From the NCBI GenBank assembly GCA_937920515.1, contig CALEUG010000003.1, positions 66,108-130,107 on the forward strand: 64,000 bases of DNA, given 5' to 3'. Below are positions 53,663-64,000 of the stretch, piece by piece. The notes beneath the pieces were generated by a model. That model was not told where the DNA came from, ran no database searches, and saw only the letters and a program-made list of their open reading frames with translations. The DNA is from an uncultured bacterium. Lineage in GTDB: Bacteria; Acidobacteriota; Aminicenantia; Aminicenantales; Saccharicenantaceae. A program made the position numbers and the translations under genes. Positions within the stretch are counted from its first letter, which is position 1. The number at the start of each line of letters is the position of its first letter.

Positions 53663-54164
53663 GGACGGGGACAACCGATATACCTTCTCCGGACCAACAA
53701 CATGGATTCTTGGAGCGACGTTTTTTATTTTATTATTAATCAACAAATTACATTTTCTTGAAAACCTGTTTTCGTTCACGGCTAACGACAAAAAGCGCTG
53801 ACTCCAGCAGGGAAAAACCTGGATTTTTACCCGGCAACACCCGGGAATAGGCTCCCGGGTTTCGCTGTCTAAAGGAATGCTAATAGTTTCCGGATTTCAT
53901 CCTTCCCTTAGTAATCACCAGCCTCCGCAGCCCAACAGCCGCAGGAACTTTCCCCGGTTATCGTTAATACAGAGCATAATTCCGGGTCTGAAAAGAAATT
54001 TACAACAACCAGATGACGCAGGTTCAATAGAAAACCATCTCAAATGTTATGCTAATTGTTTTTAATTAATTTTTTAGTCATTTTTTATCCGGGCCTGTCC
54101 CTAACACTTCTGTCTTCTAACGTCATCAATTTTATGGTAATAATCCAGCTAAAGAGGTGTTGAG
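53663..54164. other. Intergenic region with hairpins, no gene seen
   Basis: This 500-base gap between hslV and the nucleotidyltransferase has no convincing ORF; the longest possible reading is about 60 codons with poor coding character. It holds a perfect 8-bp hairpin (ACCCGGGA/TCCCGGGT, 53839-53860) and a small CAGG/CCTG hairpin before it. An AT-rich area around 53720-53770 is also present. A regulatory or small-RNA function is possible but nothing proves it. Confidence 0.4.
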
Positions 54165-55085
54165 ATGAATAAATTGACCCTGGTCATCATGGCCGCCGGC
54201 ATTGGCAGCAGGTATGGCGGTCTCAAGCAGGTCGATCCGGTGGGGCCGAACGGCGAGCTCATCATCGACTACTCCCTTTTCGACGCCAGAAGGGCCGGGA
54301 TTGAAAACGTGGTTTTCATCATCCGCCGCGACCTGGAAAAGGTATTCCTGGAAAAAATCGGCTTCCGGGCCGAAAGGTATTTCAGCGTCGATTATGTTTT
54401 ACAGGAAATGGATAAGGCCCTGCCCCCGGGATTCAAGATTCCTGAAGACCGGGTCAAGCCCTGGGGCACCGGCCATGCTGTGCTTCTCTGTCGTTCCGTG
54501 GTCCGGGGAAATTTCCTGGTAATCAACGCCGACGACTTCTACGGCTTCGAGGCCATCAGGAAGCTGGCCGATTATATGCGAGAGGTTAAAGACGAAACCA
54601 CCCATTATAACTACGCCCTGGTCGGCTACAGGCTCGGGAATACTCTTAGCAGGCACGGGCACGTGGCCCGGGGCATCTGCCGGATATCGGAAGATGGCTA
54701 CCTGCTCGACCTGCGCGAGAGAACCAGAGTTCAGAAACTCCCCGACGGTATAAAATACACCGAGGACGGCCAGACCTGGCACCCGCTCTCACCAGATGAC
54801 ATAGCTTCCATGAACATCTTCGGCCTTACCCCGAGCATCTTCGACGAGCTGGAAACCAGGTTCCGGAATTTTCTTTCCGACCCGGCCACCAACCTGAGCA
54901 GGTCGGAATTTTACATACCGGAAGTGGTGGGCGCCCTGTCCCGCGAGAAGAAGGCCAGGGTCCGGGTTCTGACCACCGAGGACCAGTGGTACGGCGTGAC
55001 CTACCAGGAAGACAGACACTGGGTTCAGGATGGCATCCGGCAGCTGATCCAGGACGGTCACTACCCGGAGAAACTGTGGCCCTGA
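54165..55085 (+). CDS. Sugar-phosphate nucleotidyltransferase-like protein
   Basis: The 306-residue protein starts LTLVIMAAGIGSRYGGLKQV, a nucleotidyltransferase (GT-A) P-loop in which the usual GxGTR/LxP reads GIGSRYGGLKQ. PWGTGHAVLLCRSVV and FLVINADDFYGFEAI follow. The latter holds the metal-binding aspartate pair. It likely transfers a nucleotide to a sugar 1-phosphate or a related acceptor; the substrate is unknown. It precedes the beta-galactosidase by 108 bases on the same strand, so a role in galactose or glucose activation is a reasonable guess. Confidence 0.85.
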   Translation: MNKLTLVIMAAGIGSRYGGLKQVDPVGPNGELIIDYSLFDARRAGIENVVFIIRRDLEKVFLEKIGFRAERYFSVDYVLQEMDKALPPGFKIPEDRVKPWGTGHAVLLCRSVVRGNFLVINADDFYGFEAIRKLADYMREVKDETTHYNYALVGYRLGNTLSRHGHVARGICRISEDGYLLDLRERTRVQKLPDGIKYTEDGQTWHPLSPDDIASMNIFGLTPSIFDELETRFRNFLSDPATNLSRSEFYIPEVVGALSREKKARVRVLTTEDQWYGVTYQEDRHWVQDGIRQLIQDGHYPEKLWP

Positions 55086-58457
<3,372 letters not shown>

Positions 58458-58460
58458 TAA

Positions 58461-58508
58461 AACCGGAGTCACCGGGCCGGTTATCTGATGGTCAGACCTT
58501 TATTTTTT
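58461..58508 (+). terminator. Hairpins and T-run after the beta-galactosidase gene
   Basis: AACCGG/CCGGTT (10-base loop) is followed at once by TCTGA-TGG-TCAGA and then CCTTTATTTTTT. This makes a plausible intrinsic terminator starting four bases after the stop codon. Confidence 0.5.
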
Positions 58509-58729
58509 GCTGTCACCAGCAAATTGAGGCCGCTCTTCATTCCGACCCTTTCTATTCTTTGCAGTTAACTGTTATAAAAAACGACGGGCCTCTCTCCCCG
58601 GTCGCACCCTGAAATTTATTATTCAATCTTGAATAGATAATTAGCGTTGTATGACGAAATGCAGCCCTTATGAATTGTTATGACAACCATCAACCCTTTT
58701 TTATGATTGGCAAAAACGTCTAAAGAATT
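58509..58729. other. Upstream control region before the symporter promoter, no gene
   Basis: No ORF is seen. The stretch is AT-rich and has a perfect palindrome TATTCAA-TC-TTGAATA (58620-58635), plus a loose direct repeat of TTGT(T)ATGAC near 58647 and 58678. These are possible regulator sites upstream of the promoter at 58730. Confidence 0.35.
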
Positions 58730-58759
58730 TTGACTTTTGCCTGAATTATTTTTTATACT
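58730..58759 (+). promoter_or_regulatory. Promoter of the sugar symporter
   Basis: TTGACT (58730-58735), 18-base spacer and TATACT (58754-58759). It leaves an untranslated leader of about 145 bases before the symporter ATG. Confidence 0.6.
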
Positions 58760-58815
58760 CTTGACTCATGAGTTCTGAATTTCGGATGAAAAAGTTTCCA
58801 GCATTTATGCAAAAT

Positions 58816-58842
58816 TTTATAAATCCTGACAGGTTTATAAAT
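58816..58842. promoter_or_regulatory. Dyad in the symporter leader (possible operator)
   Basis: TTATAAA-T-CCTG-A-CAGG-TTTATAA forms an 11-bp imperfect dyad with one bulged base. It can equally be read as two copies of TTTATAAAT 18 bases apart. A second inverted repeat, TTTTATCA/TGATAAAA (58859-58887), lies just downstream. No binding protein is known. Confidence 0.4.
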
Positions 58843-58911
58843 TCCTTACAGCCGACGATTTTATCATCAGTCATAAGCCTGATAAAAAAGTAGCCCCGAG
58901 GAGGTAGCCCT

Positions 58912-60666
58912 ATGATGTTGACCTTTATAGACTGGGTGGTTATTGCTGCCTATTTCGCCCTGATCATGGGCATAGCCTGGTGGACGATAAAGCGCCAGAA
59001 AGAAAAGACAACCGATCAGTACTTCCTGGCCGGGCGTCATCTGGGCTGGTTCATAGTCGGCGCCTCAATTTTTGCCTCCAACATCGGTTCCGAGCACTTG
59101 GTCGGCCTGGCCGGCTCCGGTGCTACCGACGGGGTGGCCATGGCCCACTACGAGCTCCACGCCTGGTGCCTGCTGGTCCTGGGCTGGATGATGGTCCCCT
59201 TCTACACCCGCTCCCGCGTTTTCACCATGCCGGAATTCCTGGAACGGCGGTTCTCGCCGCAGGCCCGGACCGTGCTGTCAGCCATCTCCCTGGTGGCCTA
59301 TGTCCTGACCAAGATCGCGGTCGGGGTTTTTGCCGGCGGCGTGGTTTTTTCTGTGCTGCTGCCCGAGGTCAACTGGTTTGGCCTGGACAGTTTCTGGGTG
59401 GGTTCAATCCTGGTCATCTTGATAACCGGGTTGTACACGGTCCTGGGCGGGCTGAGCGCCGTGGCCTACACCGAGGCCATCCAGACCATCGTTCTCATCA
59501 TCGGCTCGGCCCTGGTGACCATTTTCGGCCTGAAGGTCATCGGCGGCTGGTCCGAGCTGCGCTCGATTGTCGGCCCGGAAATGTTCAACCTCTGGAAGCC
59601 TCTCGTTCCCCACGGCATAGACGGCACCTGGGCCCCGGTCAGGGAAGCGGGGCGAATGGCCTGGTATTTTAATGACAACTACCCCTGGCTGGGTATGCTG
59701 TTCTGCGCTCCCATTATCGGGCTGTGGTACTGGTGTACCGACCAGTACATCGTCCAGAGGGCCCTGGCCGCCAGGAACGAAACACAGGCCCGGCGTGGTT
59801 CCATAGCCGCTTCCTATTTCAAGCTGCTGCCGGTTTTTATCTTCATCATCCCTGGCATCATCTGCTACGGGCTGGCTCTGAGCGGCAAGATCCCTGCCCT
59901 GCAACAGCAACTCATCGGGCCGAACGGCCAGATCATACGCGACCAGGCCCAGCAGGCCTTTCCGCTGATGGTGGCCCACGTCCTGCCGATCGGGGTGCGG
60001 GGCATAGTCGTGGCCGGCCTGCTGGCCGCTCTGATGAGCTCTCTGGCCGGCGTTTTTAACGCCTCTTCCACCCTGTTCACCATAGATTTTTACTCTCGAA
60101 TCAAGAAGAACATCTCGCAGGAAAAACTGGTTCACATCGGCCGGGTGGCCACCACGGTCATGGTTCTGATCGGCCTGGCCTGGCTGCCGGTCATCCGCGG
60201 AGGCAAGGGACTCTATGACTATCTCCAGGGTGTCCAGGCCTACCTGGCTCCACCCATCTTTGTAGTCTTCTTTGCCGGCATTCTGAACAAGAGATTGAAC
60301 GCCAGGGGCTGCCTGGCTGCCCTTTATACCGGATTTTTACTCGGCCTGTTCCGGCTGGCGGTGGACACTCCGGTCAAGCTCATTCCGGGCTTCAAATACG
60401 CCGAGGGCTCATTCCTCTGGATACTGAATAACATCTACTTCCAGTACTACAGCCTGTTCATCTTCCTGGTCTCCATGGCCGTGATGTACGCCGTGAGCTA
60501 CGCCACCGAAAAACCGGACGAGCAGAAAATCATGGGGCTGACCTTCGGCACCGTTACCCCCGAGCAGCGGCAGGCCACCAGGGCCAGCTGGAGCAAATGG
60601 GATGTGTTGGCCTCGGTGATAGTGGTCCTGCTGATTATCGCTGCCTATCTCTATTTCACCGGTTGA
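58912..60666 (+). CDS. Sodium:solute symporter (SSS family), probably sugar
   Basis: The 584-residue protein has about 14 membrane helices and the SSS hallmarks: TTDQYFLAGRHLGWFIVGAS in the first repeat, then FASNIGSEHLVGLAGSGATD. YTVLGGLSAVAYTEAIQTIV and FNASSTLFTIDFYSRI follow. The layout is like vSGLT and human SGLT, which carry galactose or glucose with Na+. GAGGAGGT precedes the start. Coming after an exported beta-galactosidase, import of the released sugar is a good inference. Confidence 0.92.
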   Translation: MMLTFIDWVVIAAYFALIMGIAWWTIKRQKEKTTDQYFLAGRHLGWFIVGASIFASNIGSEHLVGLAGSGATDGVAMAHYELHAWCLLVLGWMMVPFYTRSRVFTMPEFLERRFSPQARTVLSAISLVAYVLTKIAVGVFAGGVVFSVLLPEVNWFGLDSFWVGSILVILITGLYTVLGGLSAVAYTEAIQTIVLIIGSALVTIFGLKVIGGWSELRSIVGPEMFNLWKPLVPHGIDGTWAPVREAGRMAWYFNDNYPWLGMLFCAPIIGLWYWCTDQYIVQRALAARNETQARRGSIAASYFKLLPVFIFIIPGIICYGLALSGKIPALQQQLIGPNGQIIRDQAQQAFPLMVAHVLPIGVRGIVVAGLLAALMSSLAGVFNASSTLFTIDFYSRIKKNISQEKLVHIGRVATTVMVLIGLAWLPVIRGGKGLYDYLQGVQAYLAPPIFVVFFAGILNKRLNARGCLAALYTGFLLGLFRLAVDTPVKLIPGFKYAEGSFLWILNNIYFQYYSLFIFLVSMAVMYAVSYATEKPDEQKIMGLTFGTVTPEQRQATRASWSKWDVLASVIVVLLIIAAYLYFTG

Positions 60667-61134
60667 GTTCCCGGCCACAAATCCGAAAAGCCTGGAAAAC
60701 TGACAGGACAACCCTGAGAAAAGCAGACTGGACCGTTTTTTTTATTGATCGCAATCCTGGTTCCATACAGGTAATTGTCTGGCCAAGAGCTGCAGACACC
60801 CGGTTTACATACTAAATCCGACACAGGCGCTAACCATGGCGGGCCCCGGCTTCCGGATTCAAGCCATAATCAGCCGATGTCCCGGAAAATATTATTTTCC
60901 GACAGAGTGATTATTTCGGCCCCCCAGCCAGGGTGAGAAGTATCTGATCTTTTCTTTAAGAAGACCTTTTGACAGTTTAAACTTAAATCTGCCTGAGCTG
61001 AAACAATAAAGGATAAATCTGAATCTGACCTAACTCCCGCCTGTAAGTAAATATAAGTTGACTGAGGCAGCCAATCTCAGTTAAAAGATATCTCTTGTAT
61101 TGCACATCCAATAATGTTGTTCAGGGAGGCCAGA
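60667..61134. other. Intergenic region between symporter and S9 peptidase, no gene
   Basis: No ORF of coding character. It contains a T8 run (60736-60743) with no clear hairpin before it. A tight CGGAAAAT-ATT-ATTTTCCG hairpin (60883-60901) and the dyad near the peptidase gene are described separately. Confidence 0.4.
61058..61084 (+). promoter_or_regulatory. Dyad over a possible -35 box of the S9 peptidase gene
   Basis: TTGACTGAG and CTCAGTTAA pair (one G-T) around a 9-base loop. The left arm contains a TTGACT box. An 18-base spacing leads to a weak TAAAAG (-10, 61082-61087). Confidence 0.3.
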
Positions 61135-64000
61135 ATGATTGGCGCTAATTTCAGAAAAAAATGGCCCGGCCTGGTGTTAATTATCCTGGTGCTTTTTGCC
61201 CTGGCCCGGGCCCAGACCGGGAAAAAACCGGTAGGTTACGATGTTTATGATTCCTGGAAATCCATCCAGGGGACAAAGCTCAGCGGCGACGGTCGCTGGC
61301 TGGTCTATTCGCTGGTGCCCGGGGAAGGAGACCCGGAACTGGTGGTTCTGGACCTGCAAACCGGAAAAGAAAGTCGCCTGGCCCGGGGCCGGGAGGCAGC
61401 AATCAGCGCCGACGACAGGTTCGTCGTTTACACCATAGTCCCTCCGAAAGCCGAGGTGGACAGGGCCAAAAGGGAAAAGAAAAAGCCAGAAGAGCAGCCG
61501 AAAAACGGGCTGGGCATAATCAACCTCCAGACGGGCCAGGAGGTCAGAGTTGACCGGGTCAAGAGTTTTAAGCTGCCTGAAGATTCCGGAAAATACGTGG
61601 CCTACCTGCTGGAAGCTCCGCTGCCCGAGGAGCCAGCCAGGGACCAGCCCAAAAAGGAAGAAGTGAAAAAAGAACCTGAAGTGAAACCGGCCGAAAAGAA
61701 AGAGCCCGAACAGAAAGCCGAAGAGAAAAAAGAAGAAAAGAAACCGGAGAAGAAAAAAGAACCCGGGACCGAGCTGGTCATCAGGAATCTTGAGACTAAT
61801 GAAACGATTTCCGTTCAGGAAGTTTCAGAATATGCCTGGGCCAAAAACGGGCGTTACCTGGCCTACGTCGTCTCCTCGAAGAAGCCAGAGAACGACGGAG
61901 CCTTCATATATGAACCGGCAACCGGCCAGACCATCACCCTCCTCAAGGGACAGGGGCATTATTCCAGGCTGGCCTTCGATGACAAGGGACAGAAGCTGGC
62001 CTTCCTGAGCGATCGCGATAGTTACCGGGACAGGGTTTCTCCATACCGGCTCTATCTCTGGCAGGAAAAGACGGCCGCCGCCGTCGAAATCGCCGGGCCC
62101 GGGACGCCGGCCCTTCCGCCCGGACACAGCCCCAGCGAAAACCGCGAGCCTTCTTTTTCCAAGGATGGCACCCTGCTCTTTTTTGGCTACGCTCCGCTGC
62201 CCGAACCGGCCCCCGGGGATGCTCCCGAGCCGGTCAAGGTGGACATCTGGAGCTGGACTGACCCGGAACTCCAGCCCATGCAAAAGGTGAGGGCCGAGGA
62301 AGAAAAGAAGAAAAACTACCTGGCCGTTTGTCATCTCAGCACAAAATACAGAAAGGTCATCCGGCTGGCCTCAGAAGACCTTCCCGAGATAAGACTTTCT
62401 GAAGATGGACTCAAAGCCCTGGGCAGCAACCCCCTGCCCTACCGGAAGCTCATTTCCTGGGACAGGAGCTATTCCGATTATTACCTGGTGGATATCAAGA
62501 CCGGGGCCAGAACCAAAATCCTGGAGAAGTTCCCGTCCCCGGTCAGTTTTTCTCCGGGCGCAAATTACCTTGTATATTACGATGACCAGGCCGACGCCTG
62601 GTTCAGCTACCGGCTGGCCGACGGCCGGAGATTTGACCTGACCTCCAAACTCGGGGTCAACTTCTTCCGCGAAGAATGGGATACGCCGAACGAACCGCCG
62701 GCTTACGGTCTGGCCGGCTGGTTGGAAAATGATGCTTCCGTGCTGCTCTACGACCGCTACGACCTCTGGGAGATTAAGCCAGACGGCTCTTCAGCCAGAG
62801 TCCTTACCGGAAAGCATGGCCGCGAAAATAAGACCAGCTTCCGTTACCTCCGGCTGGACCCGGAAGAAAAATTCATATCATTAAAAAAACCACTTATTTT
62901 AATTGGAACAAATGAAACCACCAGGGCCACGGGCTTTTTCCGTCTGGATGTATCCAGAAGCGATAAACCTGAAAAACTCATCTATATGGACAAAATGCTG
63001 GGTGGACTGCAGAAAGCTAAAAAGGCCGACCGATACGTTTTCACCATCCAGACCTTTGAAGAATTCCCGGACCTGTGGGTCAGCGGCCCTGATTTCAACG
63101 ACGCCAGGAAGGTCAGCCAGGCCAACCCGCAGCAGGCTGAATACGTGTGGGGCAAAGCGGAATTGATAAGCTATCTGAACGCCGACGGAAAAGAGCTGCA
63201 GGCAGTGCTCATCAAGCCCGAGAACTTTGACCCCGGGCAGAAATACCCGCTGATGGTCTATATTTATGAACGGCTGAGCGACCAGCTACACCGCTATTAC
63301 CCCCCCGGCCCCGGCACCAACATCAATTTCACCCGCTATGTCTCCAACGGCTATGTCATTCTGATGCCTGATATAGTTTACGAAGTGGGCTATCCAGGAT
63401 TAAGCGCCCTGAAGTGCGTGGTCCCGGCCGTGGAAACCGTGGTCAGGATGGGATTCATAGACCCAAAAAGAATCGGCATCCAGGGCCACAGCTGGGGCGG
63501 TTACCAGATTACCTATTTAATCACCAGAACCAACATCTTTGCCGCCTGCGAGGCCGGTGCCGCTGTCTCCAACATGGTCAGCGCCTACGGCGGAATCCGC
63601 TGGGGAAGCGGAATGTCCCGGGCCTGGCAGTATGAAAAGGCCCAGAGCCGAATTGGCGGTCCCCCCTGGGAGAGGTCTCTTCAGTTTATAGAAAATTCAC
63701 CGATTTTCTGGGTGGAAAGAGTCCAGACCCCCTACCTGACGATTCACAACGACGAAGATGATGCCGTGCCGTGGTACCAGGGGATTGAATTCTTCACGGC
63801 CATGAGGCGTCTGAGCAAGCCGGCCTGGATGTTCGTCTTCAACGGGGAGAAACACGGCCTGCGCCAGCGCGAGAACCAGAAGTACTGGACCATCCACCTG
63901 GACGAATTCTTCGACCATTACCTGAAAGGCACCCCGGAGCCAGAATGGATGAAAAAAGGTGTTACCTACCTGGAACGCGGGAAGCGAGACGTCTCGCCAT
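61135..64000 (+). CDS. Exported S9 family peptidase (prolyl-oligopeptidase/DPP-like), 3' end cut
   Basis: An ATG at 61135 with GGGAGG five bases ahead opens a frame with no stop to the window edge (955 codons). A signal peptide (about 10-26, WPGLVLIILVLFALARA) is followed by a WD-like beta-propeller (about 40-720). The propeller is interrupted at 161-212 by a low-complexity Lys/Glu/Pro run. The alpha/beta-hydrolase domain has the nucleophile S786 in GHSWGG, acid D875 in NDEDDAVPW and His907 in GEKHG, so the triad is complete. It probably cleaves peptides in the periplasm or outside the cell. Little of the C-terminus is missing. Confidence 0.92.
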   Translation, partial: MIGANFRKKWPGLVLIILVLFALARAQTGKKPVGYDVYDSWKSIQGTKLSGDGRWLVYSLVPGEGDPELVVLDLQTGKESRLARGREAAISADDRFVVYTIVPPKAEVDRAKREKKKPEEQPKNGLGIINLQTGQEVRVDRVKSFKLPEDSGKYVAYLLEAPLPEEPARDQPKKEEVKKEPEVKPAEKKEPEQKAEEKKEEKKPEKKKEPGTELVIRNLETNETISVQEVSEYAWAKNGRYLAYVVSSKKPENDGAFIYEPATGQTITLLKGQGHYSRLAFDDKGQKLAFLSDRDSYRDRVSPYRLYLWQEKTAAAVEIAGPGTPALPPGHSPSENREPSFSKDGTLLFFGYAPLPEPAPGDAPEPVKVDIWSWTDPELQPMQKVRAEEEKKKNYLAVCHLSTKYRKVIRLASEDLPEIRLSEDGLKALGSNPLPYRKLISWDRSYSDYYLVDIKTGARTKILEKFPSPVSFSPGANYLVYYDDQADAWFSYRLADGRRFDLTSKLGVNFFREEWDTPNEPPAYGLAGWLENDASVLLYDRYDLWEIKPDGSSARVLTGKHGRENKTSFRYLRLDPEEKFISLKKPLILIGTNETTRATGFFRLDVSRSDKPEKLIYMDKMLGGLQKAKKADRYVFTIQTFEEFPDLWVSGPDFNDARKVSQANPQQAEYVWGKAELISYLNADGKELQAVLIKPENFDPGQKYPLMVYIYERLSDQLHRYYPPGPGTNINFTRYVSNGYVILMPDIVYEVGYPGLSALKCVVPAVETVVRMGFIDPKRIGIQGHSWGGYQITYLITRTNIFAACEAGAAVSNMVSAYGGIRWGSGMSRAWQYEKAQSRIGGPPWERSLQFIENSPIFWVERVQTPYLTIHNDEDDAVPWYQGIEFFTAMRRLSKPAWMFVFNGEKHGLRQRENQKYWTIHLDEFFDHYLKGTPEPEWMKKGVTYLERGKRDVSP

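Noticed and set aside
59404-60135. 243-codon minus-strand frame inside the symporter gene
   Set aside because: Antisense to transmembrane coding sequence with clear family motifs.
60736-60743. T8 run after the symporter gene as an intrinsic terminator
   Set aside because: No stable hairpin sits directly upstream of the T-run.

Overview
This window looks like a chromosomal segment of a diderm (Gram-negative) bacterium with a GC content in the mid-50s by eye. Outer-membrane biogenesis genes (Omp85/TamB, FadL-type porin), a type IV pilus secretin operon, HslUV, ClpB and many Sec-type signal peptides and lipoboxes support this. The mixture of an MglA-type GTPase, PilMNOPQ, exported S9 peptidase and exported beta-galactosidase would fit Acidobacteriota or a neighbouring candidate phylum such as Aminicenantes. 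That placement is inference from general resemblance, not from a marker tree. No phage, IS element or CRISPR array is visible. Genes are densely packed and most overlap or abut within long co-directional runs.

Layout: 1-4076 (minus) carries a truncated amino-acid permease, comM and an MglA-like GTPase with an unusual tail. 4257-5557 (plus) is a LOG-type nucleotide hydrolase overlapping truA. 5562-11615 (minus) is a run with rimI, tsaB, an isocitrate/isopropylmalate-type dehydrogenase, an ECF sigma/zinc anti-sigma pair surrounded by three exported or membrane-anchored proteins that share one C-terminal domain, and an RRM protein. 11739-12997 is a badly decayed gene. 13114-19824 holds sppA, ftsB, a phosphohexomutase, a large spermidine-synthase-like membrane protein and an exported protein-isoaspartate methyltransferase. 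20047-26262 (plus) is coaD plus pilMNOPQ and a lipoprotein.

26290-33174 (minus) is a housekeeping run in transcription order: a YdcH-like protein, an Asd-like protein lacking its catalytic cysteine, yicC, gmk, coaBC, a type-4 uracil-DNA glycosylase, and a PriA whose helicase motifs are degraded. A tRNA-Phe with a good promoter follows at 33394. Next come a FadL-family porin, clpB, a small acidic protein, mutS and pgsA. 41402-53612 (minus) is a long run in transcription order: hslV, hslU, an FN3 lipoprotein, a fumarylacetoacetase-family enzyme, a small transaldolase, tamB, an Omp85 protein, a SurA-like protein and fabD. 54165-64000 (plus) is a catabolic region: sugar nucleotidyltransferase, exported GH2 beta-galactosidase, Na+/sugar symporter behind a strong promoter with dyads, and an exported S9 peptidase cut by the window edge.

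The most unusual items are the sigma/anti-sigma module with its triplicated C-terminal domain, the apparently helicase-dead PriA, two enzyme-like proteins that have lost key catalytic or cofactor motifs (Asd-like and spermidine-synthase-like), and the multiply disrupted pseudogene between the RRM gene and sppA.
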